64,000 bases of DNA from assembly GCA_028824295.1 (NCBI GenBank), contig JAPPED010000001.1, positions 1 to 64,000 on the forward strand. The letters are read 5' to 3'. This DNA comes from Rhodospirillales bacterium (GTDB lineage Bacteria; Pseudomonadota; Alphaproteobacteria; TMED109). Both the position numbers and the translations under genes were made by a program. The notes beneath the pieces are model-generated. The model saw nothing but the letters and a program-made list of their open reading frames with translations, was not told where the DNA came from and did no database searches. Positions 49,405-59,596 of the stretch are shown here, in pieces (positions within the stretch are counted from its first letter, which is position 1; each line of letters begins with the position of its first letter).

Positions 49405-50201
49405 CCGGTATCGGTCAGGCAGCCGTCGACCTCGTGCCGGCACTGCTGCAGACCCTCTCCGACGTGCTCCCGATCATCCTTCTCCTGTTTGTTTTTCAGG
49501 TCGTGGTCCTGCGTCGCCCGTTGCGTCATCCTGGCAGGAAACTGATCGGCCTAGGCTACGTCGTTGCCGGCTTGGCCCTTTTTGGTGCCGGACTGGAAAG
49601 CGCCTTGTTTCCCCTGGGCCGAAGCATGGCTGCGCAGTTGACAGCGCCTGACTTCCTGGGGCTGACCGAAGGCGAAATCGGGCCACCCGGCGCGTACCTG
49701 TGGGTGTACGTCTTTGCAGCTGCGATCGGGTTTGCCACTACAGTGGCGGAACCGGCTTTAATCACGGTCTCCATCAAGGCCGAACAGGTGTCCGCCGGCA
49801 CGATCCGGGCGTTTCCGCTCCGGCTGGCCGTCGCCCTGGGAGTCGCGGTCGGGGTGGCGCTTGGAACCTATCGGATCGTTTCGGGTACGCCACTCCACTG
49901 GTACATCATGGCGGGCTACCTGTTGGTTGCCGCACAGACAATCTGGGCGCAGCGGGTCATGATCCCGATTGCCTACGATTCCGGCGGCGTCACCACTTCG
50001 ACCGTGACTGTTCCCGTGGTTTCTGCACTGGGAATCAGTTTGGCCGCGGCGATTCCGGGCCGCAGCCCGCTTGTCGATGGTTTTGGACTGATTGCCTTCG
50101 CCAGCCTCTTTCCGATCATTTCGGTACTGGCCTACGCGTGGACGGCGGCTTGGCTGCTGCGTTACCGTCGCTGGACCAGACGACGCGAGAGGACCTCATG
50201 A
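49401..50201 (+). CDS. DUF1538 membrane protein, second copy
   Basis: A 266-residue homologue of the preceding gene with the same two motifs, [15 protein letters not shown] and [20 protein letters not shown], and the same [21 protein letters not shown] end. It has about seven membrane segments and a basic C-terminal tail ([15 protein letters not shown]). GTG 49401 starts inside the previous stop (GTGA) and the gene overlaps the PII-like gene by four bases (ATGA), so all three are tightly coupled. Divergence between copies suggests specialised halves of one complex. Confidence 0.88.
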   Translation: MTGIGQAAVDLVPALLQTLSDVLPIILLLFVFQVVVLRRPLRHPGRKLIGLGYVVAGLALFGAGLESALFPLGRSMAAQLTAPDFLGLTEGEIGPPGAYLWVYVFAAAIGFATTVAEPALITVSIKAEQVSAGTIRAFPLRLAVALGVAVGVALGTYRIVSGTPLHWYIMAGYLLVAAQTIWAQRVMIPIAYDSGGVTTSTVTVPVVSALGISLAAAIPGRSPLVDGFGLIAFASLFPIISVLAYAWTAAWLLRYRRWTRRRERTS

Positions 50202-50521
50202 AGCTGAAGCTCATCATTGCCATCGTTCCCGATACCCGCACGGAGGACTTGCAGGAAGCGGCACGGGCGGCCGGGGCTACGGGCATCACCGTCATCCACC
50301 AGGCGCGTGGCGAGGGCCGCGCGCCCGCGAAGACGTTCCTTGGCATGGACACGCAACTGATGTGCGATGCCCTGATGCTCGTGGTGGCGGCCAGTCGGGC
50401 TGAACGTGTCTTGGCAGCCATCACGGAGGCCGGTGGCCTCGAAGAAGAGGAGGGGGCGGGCGTGGCGTTCCAGCTTGACGTTGAAGCGGCCAGGGGATTC
50501 CTCACGCAGTTGCCTGACTGA
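50198..50521 (+). CDS. PII-like signalling protein coupled to the DUF1538 pair
   Basis: A 107-residue ferredoxin-like protein of the GlnB/GlnK superfamily. The N-terminal strand and helix (KLIIAIVPDTRTEDLQEAARAAGATGITVIHQARGEGR) fit PII, but the T-loop APAKTFLGMDTQLM lacks the uridylylated Tyr of GlnB and the C-terminal end lacks the usual RIRTGE segment. It thus likely binds a ligand differently from nitrogen PII. Such paralogues usually sit beside the transporter they regulate, as GlnK-AmtB and SbtB-SbtA do, which suggests that it gates the DUF1538 proteins. Overlap by ATGA with the preceding gene. Confidence 0.85.
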   Translation: MKLKLIIAIVPDTRTEDLQEAARAAGATGITVIHQARGEGRAPAKTFLGMDTQLMCDALMLVVAASRAERVLAAITEAGGLEEEEGAGVAFQLDVEAARGFLTQLPD

Positions 50522-50587
50522 CGATCCGAAACCGGGGTCGCCTTGTTGTCGGACGGCGGGGTCTGCCGCCGGAAGACGAATCGTCCG

Positions 50588-50833
50588 CTATCGCCCCTTA
50601 CGCCCCGTACGAAGCCGGATCTCGAACACCCCCTCACGCTCGACAATTCCCAGGAGCTCGTGGCCGGCGATCTCGCAAAAGGCCGTGAAGTCTGCCGGTG
50701 CGGACGAATCGTCAGCGCTGATCAGGGCTTCGCTGCCGGACGACACGCGCCGCAATGCCTTCCGGGCCCGAATGACGGGCAGCGGGCACCGAAGCCCCCG
50801 ATAATCAAGCATGATCAGCGATTCGTCGGTCAT
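50588..50833 (-). CDS. TusA/SirA-like sulfur carrier protein
   Basis: An 81-residue protein with the hallmark RGLRCPLPVIRARKAL; Cys16 of the CPxP motif would carry persulfide sulfur in TusA. The rest (ADDSSAPADFTAFCEIAGHELLG) fits the small alpha/beta fold. It overlaps the upstream gene by four bases (ATGA). Whether it serves tRNA thiolation, cofactor synthesis or redox regulation is not clear. Confidence 0.88.
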   Translation of the reverse strand: MTDESLIMLDYRGLRCPLPVIRARKALRRVSSGSEALISADDSSAPADFTAFCEIAGHELLGIVEREGVFEIRLRTGRKGR

Positions 50834-51222
50834 GAAGGCGTCTTGCCTGCCTTCTCGTCATTCCTGACCCGTTTCGCGATCCGGAAGGCCGCAACTCCCG
50901 CCGGCATCCCACTGTAGACTGCGACCTGGATGAGGGTCTCTCGTATCTCTTCCCACGTGCATCCATTGCGACGCGCACCTCGAACGTGCAACTCGAATTC
51001 TTCGTCTCGGCCAAGGGTGGCCAGAATGCAGAGGTTGTTGAGACTGCGGCGCGCCATGCTCAGCCCATCACGGCCCCAGACACCGCCCCAGCAGTACTCA
51101 GTGAGCAGATTCTGAAAATCGTCCGTCAGCGGATCACTGTGCCCGGTCGCCCGATCAACATACCGATCACCCAGGACTTTTCTCCGAATTTCAAGGCCCT
51201 GCTGGTAGCGTTCCTCAGACAT
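50830..51222 (-). CDS. Carboxymuconolactone decarboxylase-like (PcaC/AhpD superfamily) protein
   Basis: A 130-residue all-helical protein. LGDRYVDRATGHSDPLTDDFQNLLTEYCWGGVWGRDGLSMARRSLNNLCILATLGR and ELHVRGARRNGCTWEEIRETLIQVAVYSGMPAGVAAFRIA match the 4-carboxymuconolactone decarboxylase family well. No other protocatechuate genes are nearby, so its substrate is open. ATG 51222 follows GGAG; a GTG at 51243 is alternative. It is coupled to the TusA-like gene by a four-base overlap. Confidence 0.87.
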   Translation of the reverse strand: MSEERYQQGLEIRRKVLGDRYVDRATGHSDPLTDDFQNLLTEYCWGGVWGRDGLSMARRSLNNLCILATLGRDEEFELHVRGARRNGCTWEEIRETLIQVAVYSGMPAGVAAFRIAKRVRNDEKAGKTPS

Positions 51223-51485
51223 GGTGGTACTCCGTTCCGTCACATCCCAAACAAAATGTAGCTGTACTGCATGACGACAGCGCGGAGCATGGGGAACCCC
51301 CGATCAGCCGCGACCGCGGACACTGGCCGGTAAAGCGAGCCGATCGGCTGCGAAGTGCTGCCAAGTTTCGGCCCATCGTGCTCGGAAATTGAGGTTGGCT
51401 CGAGCGCACCGGCGGCTGCGCGATTGTCCCGCTCCATTTCACCGGGTTACTATGAAGGTCGTCAGCAGCCGGTAAGATTCTCCTG

Positions 51486-53210
51486 ATGCACGATCTCTTG
51501 ATTAGGGGCGGCACCGTTGTCGATGGCACCGGTGCCAGGGCTCGGACTGCTGACGTGGCGGTGCAGGGAGATATCGTGACGGCGGTGGGGACCGTGGACG
51601 GTCCCGCAAGACGGACCATCGATGCGGACGGGGCACTGGTGCTGCCCGGTTGGGTGGACATTCATACGCACTACGACGGCCAGGCGACCTGGGATGCCGA
51701 GCTGACACCCTCCTCGCTGCACGGCGTTACCACGACGGTGTTCGGAAATTGTGGGGTCGGCTTCGCTCCTGTGCGTCCGGGCAGCGAGCCCTATCTCATT
51801 AACCTGATGGAAGGGGTGGAGGACATCCCGGGTACGGTCTTGTCGGAAGGCGTTGATTTTCGGTGGGAATCGTTTCCCGAATACATGGACGTCCTGGCCG
51901 AAACCCCTCGGACAATGGATGTGGCGGCGCAAATCCCGCACGGCGTGCTCCGGTTCTACGTGATGGGGGAGCGTGGCGCCGACCATGAAGCGGCGCCCAC
52001 AGAAGATGAAATCAGTCAGATGCGGGATCTGGCCGAAGCAGCGCTGCGCGCGGGCGCAGTCGGGATCTCGACATCAAGGACGACCAAGCACAGGGCCGCC
52101 GATGGCCGCATGACGCCCGGTTTGTCGGCCGACCGCGCGGAACTGTCCGGGTTGGCTGAGGCCATGCGGAGGGCAGGGGCAGGAGTGTTCCAGTGCAACA
52201 CGGACTTCGGTCCCGGCGAGTACGAGATCCTGGAGGGGATCGCCCGGCGTTCGGGGCGTCCGCTCTCGGTGCTCTTGCTGCAGATCGACCGTGAACCCCA
52301 GTTGTGGCGGCAAACGCTGGGGGCCATCGAGCGCTCGAATCAGGCTGGGCTGCAGGTCAGAGGTCAGGTCGGATGCCGTCCCATCGGCGTGATGATGGGC
52401 CTGGAAACCAGCATGAATCCGTTCAAGACGCACCCGGCTTGGGAGTCGATTGCAGGTCTGTCGCCGAGAGACCGTATCGCGGCCCTTCAAATCCCGGACC
52501 TGCAAAGACGGCTGGTCGAAGAGCGGCCAACGGACCCGTACACCAAGTTCATGGACTATGGGCTGACCCGGGCATCCGAGTTCACACCGGGGTTCGACTA
52601 TGAACCGGTACCGAACGAAACCGTTCACGCGAGGGCGGCTGCAGCAAATCGAACGGCGTGGGATCTTGCCCTCGAACTTATGCTCGAATCCGATGGCAAG
52701 GGGTTGCTGTTCTTCCCATTTGAGAATTATGCTGATGGAGATTTGACCGTTATCCGCACGTTACTGGAATCACCGCACACGGTGTGCGGCCTTGGCGACG
52801 GGGGTGCACACGTTGCGACGCTGTGTGATGCGGGGTACCCGACTTTCCTGCTTTCGTACTGGGCTCGTGACCGCGTCAAGGGGCCGGGCCTGCCCCTGGA
52901 GCACTTGGTGCACAAGCAGACATTGGCAACGGCCAGTTCGTACGGTTTGCACGATCGGGGGCAGCTGAGACCCGGATTCCGTGCAGACATCAACGTCATT
53001 GACTTCGATTCGCTGAAGGTGACGCGGCCCGAAATCGTCTATGATCTTCCCGCTGGCGGGAAACGTCTCCTGCAGGGTGCCGAGGGATACCTTCACACGA
53101 TAGCCTCTGGGGTGGAGGTGCGGTCGATGGGCGAATTTACGGGTGCGCGGCCCGGCCGCCTGTTGCGGGGGGCGACAGCGCTGCCGGCAGAGACGCAAGC
53201 GACGGCGTAA
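51486..53210 (+). CDS. N-acyl-D-amino-acid deacylase-like amidohydrolase, second paralogue
   Basis: A 574-residue relative of the gene at 2600-4282. Seen: LLIRGGTVVDGTGARARTADVAVQGD, HTHYDGQATWDAELTPSS, GNCGVGFAPVRPG, SFPEYMDVLAETP, and GLGDGGAHVATLCDAGYPTFLLSYWARDR, followed by PGFRADINVIDFD. The metal-binding HTHYD start and the late GDGGAH aspartate/histidine are those of the D-aminoacylase branch. The gene is directly upstream of ftsB with a 5-base gap, where eno often lies in relatives. Substrate unknown. Confidence 0.87.
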   Translation: MHDLLIRGGTVVDGTGARARTADVAVQGDIVTAVGTVDGPARRTIDADGALVLPGWVDIHTHYDGQATWDAELTPSSLHGVTTTVFGNCGVGFAPVRPGSEPYLINLMEGVEDIPGTVLSEGVDFRWESFPEYMDVLAETPRTMDVAAQIPHGVLRFYVMGERGADHEAAPTEDEISQMRDLAEAALRAGAVGISTSRTTKHRAADGRMTPGLSADRAELSGLAEAMRRAGAGVFQCNTDFGPGEYEILEGIARRSGRPLSVLLLQIDREPQLWRQTLGAIERSNQAGLQVRGQVGCRPIGVMMGLETSMNPFKTHPAWESIAGLSPRDRIAALQIPDLQRRLVEERPTDPYTKFMDYGLTRASEFTPGFDYEPVPNETVHARAAAANRTAWDLALELMLESDGKGLLFFPFENYADGDLTVIRTLLESPHTVCGLGDGGAHVATLCDAGYPTFLLSYWARDRVKGPGLPLEHLVHKQTLATASSYGLHDRGQLRPGFRADINVIDFDSLKVTRPEIVYDLPAGGKRLLQGAEGYLHTIASGVEVRSMGEFTGARPGRLLRGATALPAETQATA

Positions 53211-53215
53211 GCCAG

Positions 53216-53629
53216 ATGCGAAGGAAACCGCTTGAAGGCGCTGCGGCCCCGCCGCTCCGCACAGATCGGTACCCGAGGGTGCAATCACGGAGCGCGCGTC
53301 CGGGCAACCGCCTTGACCGCAGGAATCGGTTCGTCGGCCTGATTCGTCGGGCCGCGCTGGTGGCCGTGATCGGCTATGTCGCGTTCCACGTGCTCAGGGG
53401 TGATTTCACGCCTAATGCGCTGCTTGAACAGAAGCGCGAAATTCAAGCGGCCGAAGACACGGTGTCGGAGCTTCAGGTAGTTCACGATCGTCTGGAGGAT
53501 CGGGTTTCCCGGCTGTCACGAAACTCGCTGGACCTGGATCTTCTGGAGGAGAGGGTCCGCGTCATGCTGGGCTGGGCCAGGCCCGATGAATACGTGTTCG
53601 TAATTGATTCAGACGAAGCCGGACAGTGA
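53216..53629 (+). CDS. ftsB: Septum formation initiator protein FtsB (DivIC)
   Basis: A 137-residue bitopic division protein linking FtsL and FtsQ at the septum. It has an Arg-rich cytosolic head, a membrane helix (FVGLIRRAALVAVIGYVAFHVL, about 38-60), and a coiled coil (LLEQKREIQAAEDTVSELQVVHDRLEDRVSRL). The RNSLDLDLLEERVRVMLGWARPDEYV end is characteristic of alphaproteobacterial FtsB. The next gene is pdhA, a common order. Confidence 0.92.
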   Translation: MRRKPLEGAAAPPLRTDRYPRVQSRSARPGNRLDRRNRFVGLIRRAALVAVIGYVAFHVLRGDFTPNALLEQKREIQAAEDTVSELQVVHDRLEDRVSRLSRNSLDLDLLEERVRVMLGWARPDEYVFVIDSDEAGQ

Positions 53630-53657
53630 TCGGCTCAGGCCCGCGGGGTAGTTCCTG

Positions 53658-54746
53658 ATGGCCGCTTCGAAACGGGTGAAAGAAGGGGCGCGGGAACTCT
53701 CGCCGCTGGCGAGCCTCGCGGCCCGGGCGGCGGCATCGTATGAACCGATGCCCAATGGGCATGAGCAGGTGGATTTGGGTTTGCCACCAGGTGAGCTGCT
53801 CGACATCCACCGCCGCATGCTGCTTCTGCGACGACTGGAAGAGCGGATCGGACAGCTGTACGCGATGGGCGAGATCGGCGGATTTTGTCATCTCTACATC
53901 GGCCAGGAGGCAGTCGCCGTCGGGATGGAGCGCGCGACCCGATCGGATGATCCCGTCATCACGGCCTATCGATGTCACGCGCACATGGTTGTCCGGGGGG
54001 TTGCTCCGGAACTGGTGATCGGAGAGCTGCTGGGCAAGGCCGAAGGGGTTTCGGGAGGGAAGGGCGGCTCGATGCACATGTTCGATCCTGCCCGGAACTT
54101 CTATGGCGGCCATGGCATCGTCGGAGCCCAGGTTCCACTTGGAACAGGAATAGCTTTTGCCCTCAAGTATCGGAAAACCGACCGTGTATGCGTGACGTAC
54201 TTTGGGGATGGCGCGATCAGTCAGGGGCAGGTGGCTGAAGCCTTCAACATGGCAGCACTCTGGAAGCTTCCGATCGTGTACGTGGTCGAGAACAACCAGT
54301 ATGGAATGGGGACTGCCGTCGACCGAGCCAGCGCGGTATCCGCCCTGCACAAACGAGGTGAGTCTTTCGGAATTCCCGGACAGGAAGTCGATGGAATGGA
54401 TCCAGTCGCAGTGGAGCGGGCAGGAAAGACGGCGCTGGAACATGCCCGTTCCGGGCGGGGGCCGATGCTCCTGGAGATGAAGACCTATCGCTACCGTGGC
54501 CACTCCATGTCAGACCCGGCTCTATACCGGACCCGAGAAGAAGTGCAGAAAGTCCGCGACGAACGGGACCCGATTTCGCGCGTGGCCGATCTGCTCGTGA
54601 ACGCCGGGGTGGTCGACGCCGATCAGCTGAAAGCGGTGGATCGTGAAATCCGGGCAATGGTGATGGAGGCCGTTACAGCGGCGCAAGCCATGCCGGACGC
54701 CGACCCGGCTGAACTCATGACCGACATCTACTCCGGCGGCAGCTGA
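53658..54746 (+). CDS. pdhA: Pyruvate dehydrogenase E1 component, alpha subunit
   Basis: Thiamine-diphosphate-dependent decarboxylase of pyruvate. 362 residues. TPP/Mg motif GDGAISQGQVAEAFNMAALWKLPIVYVVENN, with YAMGEIGGFCHLYIGQEAVAVG and the loop KTYRYRGHSMSDPALYRTREE carrying regulated serines in the mitochondrial homologue. Start ATG 53658. It pairs with pdhB, six bases on. Confidence 0.97.
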   Translation: MAASKRVKEGARELSPLASLAARAAASYEPMPNGHEQVDLGLPPGELLDIHRRMLLLRRLEERIGQLYAMGEIGGFCHLYIGQEAVAVGMERATRSDDPVITAYRCHAHMVVRGVAPELVIGELLGKAEGVSGGKGGSMHMFDPARNFYGGHGIVGAQVPLGTGIAFALKYRKTDRVCVTYFGDGAISQGQVAEAFNMAALWKLPIVYVVENNQYGMGTAVDRASAVSALHKRGESFGIPGQEVDGMDPVAVERAGKTALEHARSGRGPMLLEMKTYRYRGHSMSDPALYRTREEVQKVRDERDPISRVADLLVNAGVVDADQLKAVDREIRAMVMEAVTAAQAMPDADPAELMTDIYSGGS

Positions 54747-54752
54747 CGTCCA

Positions 54753-55736
54753 ATGCGCGAGATATCCGTGCGCGAAGCCATTCGGGACGCGATGGCCGAA
54801 GAGATGCGACGAGACGAGTCCGTGTTCCTGATGGGCGAGGAGGTGGCCGAATACGAGGGTGCCTACAAAGTCAGTCAGGGGCTGCTGGAGGAATTCGGGC
54901 CGGAGCGTGTGGTCGACACCCCGATTACTGAAGCCGGATTCGCGGGCGTCGGTGTGGGGGCCGCGATGATGGGCCTGCGTCCCATCGTGGAGTTCATGAC
55001 GTGGAATTTCGCGATGCAGGCAATTGATCAGATCGTCAATTCTGCGGCGAAGACCAGATACATGTCTGGTGGTCGTTTGAGCTTGCCCATTGTCTTTCGC
55101 GGGCCGAATGGCGCCGCCTCGCAAGTGGCTGCCCAGCACAGCCAGGACTACGGGGCTTGGTACGCGCACGTGCCCGGGCTCAAGGTAGTGGCACCGTTCG
55201 ATGCTGCCGACGCGAAGGGATTGCTGACGGCTGCGATTCGGGATCCCGACCCTGTCGTGTTTCTCGAGCACGAGTTGCTCTATGGCGACACGGGGCAAGT
55301 GCCCGATGGGGAGCATGTGGCGGAACTGGGTCGAGCAAGGATCGTCCGACCGGGACGGGATGTGACGCTGGTAAGCTGGTCGCGCGGGGTGGCAGCAACG
55401 CTGGCCGCGGCCGAAACGCTCGCGGAACAGGATATCGAGGTGGAGGTCATTGACCTTCGGACGCTGCGACCGCTCGATCGTGCAACTGTGCTTGGCTCGG
55501 TGCAGCGGACACACAGAATCGTATGTGTGGAGGAAGGGTGGCCCAGCTGCGGAATCGGAGCCGAGATCATTGCGACTGTCACCGCCGAGGCGTTTGATGC
55601 ACTGGATGCCCCACCGAGGCGGGTAAGCGGAGCGGAAGTGCCCATGCCATACGCTGCACATCTCGAGGCTCTGGCCCTACCGAACGTCGAAACTGTTGTC
55701 CGCGTCGCGCGCGAAGTGAGCTACGTCGATGTCTGA
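54753..55736 (+). CDS. pdhB: Pyruvate dehydrogenase E1 component, beta subunit
   Basis: Forms the alpha2beta2 E1 with PdhA. 327 residues: [48 protein letters not shown], then [37 protein letters not shown], and [17 protein letters not shown]. Many alphaproteobacterial PdhB proteins carry an extra N-terminal lipoyl domain; this one starts directly with the E1-beta core, so lipoyl groups come from E2 only. Confidence 0.97.
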   Translation: MREISVREAIRDAMAEEMRRDESVFLMGEEVAEYEGAYKVSQGLLEEFGPERVVDTPITEAGFAGVGVGAAMMGLRPIVEFMTWNFAMQAIDQIVNSAAKTRYMSGGRLSLPIVFRGPNGAASQVAAQHSQDYGAWYAHVPGLKVVAPFDAADAKGLLTAAIRDPDPVVFLEHELLYGDTGQVPDGEHVAELGRARIVRPGRDVTLVSWSRGVAATLAAAETLAEQDIEVEVIDLRTLRPLDRATVLGSVQRTHRIVCVEEGWPSCGIGAEIIATVTAEAFDALDAPPRRVSGAEVPMPYAAHLEALALPNVETVVRVAREVSYVDV

Positions 55737-55766
55737 AGCCCGCTGGCAGCTAGGGGAATTTGAATC

Positions 55767-57041
55767 ATGCCGACACTGATCCGGATGCCGGCACTATCGC
55801 CGACCATGACGGAAGGCACGCTTGCCCGATGGCTCAAGAAGGAGGGTGACGGTGTCGAGCCGGGGGATGTGATTGCAGAAATCGAGACCGACAAGGCAAC
55901 GATGGAAGTCGAGGCGGTTGATGAGGGCACGCTCGGCAAGATTCTCGTCGCGGATGGAACGGAGGGCGTTGCCGTCAATTCCGTAATTGCGGTTCTGATG
56001 GGTGAGGGAGAGGATTCACAGGCTCTGGAGGATGCGACGGCCGGTCTCGACGAACAATCCGTGCCTCAGTCAGCTGCAAGGACGGAATCGACCGCTCCCG
56101 CACCCGCGTCTGCCACGGATATGTCAGCCAAAGCCGTTTCAGCGCCGGCACCAGTGCCAGAGACAGCGGCACCGAAGCAGCCGACGTCGAAACCAGACCG
56201 CGTTGCGGCTAGCCCGCTGGCGCGCCGCATGGCGGCACAATCGGGGCTTGATTTGGGATCCATCCGCGGGTCGGGACCGCATGGACGAATTGTCAAGGCA
56301 GACATTGACCGGATCCTCCAAGCTGGCACCGTGCCTGTAGCGAGCGAGGCCGAACAGCCGCCGGAACGAATTGAACTGAGCAACGTCAGGAGGGTCATTG
56401 CCGCCCGACTACTGGAAGCCAAGCAGACGATTCCGCACTTCTACTTGGAGACGGACGCTGATGCCGGCGCCCTTCTTGATCTGCGAAGACGCATCAACGC
56501 CGACCTGGAGCGGGAACGGCGGGTTAGCGTGAACGATCTCGTCGTCAAGGCCACGGCGATGGCCTTGCGACGTGTGCCTCAGGTGAATTCGGCCTGGGGA
56601 GGCGACCACATCGTGAGGCATCGACAGGTCCATGTCGCGGTTGCGGTTGCGGTCGATGACGGGCTCTTTACCCCGGTTGTACGAAACACTGATCGCAAGG
56701 GGATCCTTGAGATTGCCGGCGAGATTCGGGCGCTCGTGGACAAGACCCGGTCTGGCAAGCTGATGCCCGAGGAGTATCAGGGTGGCACGTTCAGCGTGTC
56801 CAATCTGGGCATGTATGGAATTGAGGCTTTTGCAGCCGTGATCAATCCGCCTCAGGGCGGGATTCTGGCGGTTGGCGCGGCCACCGAGAGACCGATCGTG
56901 CGCGATGGCACGGTGAAGTCCGCGCCGGTGATGACTCTGACTCTGTCGGGAGACCACCGGGTGATCGACGGGGCGGTCGGTGCCCGCTGGTTGGCGGAGC
57001 TCCGAGCATTCATTGAAGATCCCGCCTTGATGCTGGTTTAG
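55767..57041 (+). CDS. pdhC: Dihydrolipoyllysine-residue acetyltransferase, E2 of pyruvate dehydrogenase
   Basis: Core of the complex; 424 residues. One lipoyl domain with [17 protein letters not shown] (lipoylated Lys), a Pro/Ala linker, the peripheral-subunit-binding domain ([35 protein letters not shown]), and the acetyltransferase domain with catalytic [15 protein letters not shown]. One lipoyl domain is the usual number in this class. Start ATG 55767. Confidence 0.97.
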   Translation: MPTLIRMPALSPTMTEGTLARWLKKEGDGVEPGDVIAEIETDKATMEVEAVDEGTLGKILVADGTEGVAVNSVIAVLMGEGEDSQALEDATAGLDEQSVPQSAARTESTAPAPASATDMSAKAVSAPAPVPETAAPKQPTSKPDRVAASPLARRMAAQSGLDLGSIRGSGPHGRIVKADIDRILQAGTVPVASEAEQPPERIELSNVRRVIAARLLEAKQTIPHFYLETDADAGALLDLRRRINADLERERRVSVNDLVVKATAMALRRVPQVNSAWGGDHIVRHRQVHVAVAVAVDDGLFTPVVRNTDRKGILEIAGEIRALVDKTRSGKLMPEEYQGGTFSVSNLGMYGIEAFAAVINPPQGGILAVGAATERPIVRDGTVKSAPVMTLTLSGDHRVIDGAVGARWLAELRAFIEDPALMLV

Positions 57042-57045
57042 AGCC

Positions 57046-58446
57046 GTGCCGCAAACAGAGTACGACGTCGCCGTGATCGGCGGCGGCCCGGGCGGATACG
57101 TGGCCGCCATTCGCGCTGCCCAGCTGGGAATGCGAGCGGTGGTGGTGGAACGTGAGCACTTGGGGGGCATCTGCCTCAACTGGGGATGTATCCCGACCAA
57201 GGCGCTGCTGCGAAGCGCGGAGATCCGCCACATGCTGGCTGAAGCCGAAACGCATGGCTTCACATTTGGTCAAGTAAAGCTCGACGTTGGCAAGCTCGTT
57301 GCGCGAAGCCGGACGGTTGCTGACCAGCTCACCCGCGGCGTCGGGCACCTGCTGAAGAAGCACAAGGTGGACGTGGTGGAAGGGAGCGGGTCGCTTGCCG
57401 GGGCCGGCCGTGTCCGAGTGGCGCAGGACGGCGCAGACGAGCAACTCTTGTCGGCTTCCCATACGATCATTGCGACCGGCGCGCGGGCTCGGGCATTGCC
57501 GGGTATCGAGCCCGACGGCCAGCGAATTTGGACCTACCGGGAAGCCCTGTTGCCGGACGCCGTTCCCAAGCGCCTCCTGGTTGTTGGATCCGGTGCCATC
57601 GGCATGGAATTCGCGAGCTTTTTCGGGGACTTGGGGTCGGAAATTATCGTGGTGGAGGTGCAGGATCGGATCGTACCTAACGAGGATGCCGAAATTTCCG
57701 CGCTTGCCGAAAAGATCTTTCGTTCCCAGGGCATGCGGCTACTCACGAATTCCGCCGTCCAGTCAGTCCAATCGAAAGGTCAGGCACTCCACGTAACGGT
57801 CCAGCTTCCCGACAAGACAACGGACACGGTGGCTGTAGACAAGCTGATCCTTGCGGTGGGAATTACGGGAAACGTGGAAGAGATTGGTCTCGAAGCGGCG
57901 GGGGTCGAGGTTGAAGGGGGGCACATCAAGACGAATTCAGTCGGGGCGACCGGGGTTCCAGGCATTCATGCGATCGGGGACGTTACCGGGCCGCCCTGGC
58001 TGGCTCACAAGGCCAGTCACGAAGGAATCGCATGTGTTGAAGGCATCGCAGGCATGGAACCCCATCCACCGGATACGTCCCGCATTCCGGCGTGCACCTA
58101 TTGCCGCCCGCAGATTGCCAGTATCGGATTGACAGAGGCCGCAGCCGCGGCGGCTGGACACGACGTCAAGATCGGAAGGTTTCCGTTCCTCGCCAACGGC
58201 AAGGCCATTGCGCTGGGCGAGGCCGAGGGGCTCATGAAGACGGTCTTTGATGAAACGACAGGAGAACTTCTCGGAGCCCACATGATCGGCACGGAAGTGA
58301 CTGAACTGATTCAGGGATTTGCGATTGCCAGAACAATGGAAGCGACCGAGTTGGACTTGATGCATACCATATTCCCGCATCCTACTCTGTCAGAAATGAT
58401 GCATGAATCGACGCTGCAGGCATTCGACCGTGCCATTCATATCTGA
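57046..58446 (+). CDS. lpd: Dihydrolipoyl dehydrogenase (E3)
   Basis: FAD enzyme that reoxidises dihydrolipoamide, 466 residues. FAD-binding VIGGGPGGYVAAIRAAQLG, the redox disulfide GGICLNWGCIPTK (Cys43 and Cys48), NAD-binding VVGSGAIGMEFASFFGDLGSEIIVVE, and C-terminal FPHPTLSEMMHE with the active-site His. GTG 57046 starts four bases after the pdhC stop. No lipoyl domain is fused. Confidence 0.97.
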   Translation: MPQTEYDVAVIGGGPGGYVAAIRAAQLGMRAVVVEREHLGGICLNWGCIPTKALLRSAEIRHMLAEAETHGFTFGQVKLDVGKLVARSRTVADQLTRGVGHLLKKHKVDVVEGSGSLAGAGRVRVAQDGADEQLLSASHTIIATGARARALPGIEPDGQRIWTYREALLPDAVPKRLLVVGSGAIGMEFASFFGDLGSEIIVVEVQDRIVPNEDAEISALAEKIFRSQGMRLLTNSAVQSVQSKGQALHVTVQLPDKTTDTVAVDKLILAVGITGNVEEIGLEAAGVEVEGGHIKTNSVGATGVPGIHAIGDVTGPPWLAHKASHEGIACVEGIAGMEPHPPDTSRIPACTYCRPQIASIGLTEAAAAAAGHDVKIGRFPFLANGKAIALGEAEGLMKTVFDETTGELLGAHMIGTEVTELIQGFAIARTMEATELDLMHTIFPHPTLSEMMHESTLQAFDRAIHI

Positions 58447-58589
58447 AGCTCGAGGGTCCGCCATCGTCGGGCCTTCCCGGTCGGAATGGCCGAAGCTTGG
58501 AAGCGCGGTCGGTTGCTTGCAACGGCGGGATCGTAGTTGCCGCTTGAAGCGCGCCGAATGCAGACCTCATTAGGTCATTGAGGTCAACC

Positions 58590-59582
58590 ATGCACCCACG
58601 AACCGGATACATCAGCACTGCCCATCTGGCCCCCGCGTCCGGTGCCAAGCCGTCGCGGAAGCCGCCTTGGATTCGGGTCAAGGCGCCTACGTCCGAAGGC
58701 TATCAAAGGACGAAGGAGCTCGTTCACGGACTGAGCCTGCGGACTGTGTGCGAAGAAGCCGCCTGTCCGAATATCGGCGAATGCTGGAGCCAGGGTCACG
58801 CGACCATGATGGTGCTCGGGGAGATCTGCACGCGCAAGTGCGCGTTTTGCAATATCGCCACAGGACGGCCACAGCCCGTCGACCCCGGCGAGCCCCAGCG
58901 GCTTGCAGATGCAGTGGCGGCTCTGGGCCTCACCCACGTGGTAATCACGTCAGTCGACCGCGATGACCTGGTCGACGGCGGTGCGGGTCATTTCGCGGCC
59001 TGCATCGGCGCCATTCGCGCCACCAGTCCCGGGGTGACCGTAGAGGTCTTGACCCCGGACTTTCAGCGGAAAGCCGGTGCCCTGGAAGTTATCGCCGAGG
59101 CGGCGCCGGACGTGTTCAATCACAATCTGGAAACCGTTCCACGTCTCTACCGGACGGTTCGGCGCGCCGCCGACTATGCCCACAGCCTGGGCCTCTTCGT
59201 CCGGATGCGGGCACTGAACCCGAAGATCTTCACCAAGTCGGGGCTCATGGTCGGATTGGGGGAGACCGACGCGGAAGTTCTGGCGGTTATGGACGACATG
59301 CGCACGCACGATGTCGATTTCCTGACGGTTGGGCAGTACTTGCAGCCAACGCTCGGACATCATCCGATCGATCGTTTTGTCTCTCCCGAGGAATTCGGGG
59401 TGCTGGAGGCGGAAGCCCGCATGCGCGGATTCCTGCTGGTATCGGCTTCTCCGCTGACCCGTTCCTCCTATCACGCAGATCAGGACTTCCGAAAATTGCA
59501 AGCGGCACGCCGTTTTAGAACAGGCACGACCCCCGGGCACGGTACTGACCACGCCTGCCATGAGCGTGTGTCCCGCGCCTGA
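58590..59582 (+). CDS. lipA: Lipoyl synthase
   Basis: Radical-SAM enzyme inserting two sulfurs into octanoyl-lipoyl domains, making the cofactor for the PDH complex encoded just upstream. 330 residues. Auxiliary cluster cysteines [12 protein letters not shown] (Cys54, 59, 65) and SAM-cluster CTRKCAFC (Cys80, 84, 87), then [17 protein letters not shown] and the C-terminal [10 protein letters not shown] whose Ser ligates the auxiliary cluster. ATG 58590 is preferred with GAGG six bases upstream. Confidence 0.97.
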   Translation: MHPRTGYISTAHLAPASGAKPSRKPPWIRVKAPTSEGYQRTKELVHGLSLRTVCEEAACPNIGECWSQGHATMMVLGEICTRKCAFCNIATGRPQPVDPGEPQRLADAVAALGLTHVVITSVDRDDLVDGGAGHFAACIGAIRATSPGVTVEVLTPDFQRKAGALEVIAEAAPDVFNHNLETVPRLYRTVRRAADYAHSLGLFVRMRALNPKIFTKSGLMVGLGETDAEVLAVMDDMRTHDVDFLTVGQYLQPTLGHHPIDRFVSPEEFGVLEAEARMRGFLLVSASPLTRSSYHADQDFRKLQAARRFRTGTTPGHGTDHACHERVSRA

Positions 59583-59596
59583 TTCAGGTAGTACGG

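Noticed and set aside
54522-55661. 379-residue open frame opposite pdhB
   Set aside because: Antisense shadow of the pdh operon.
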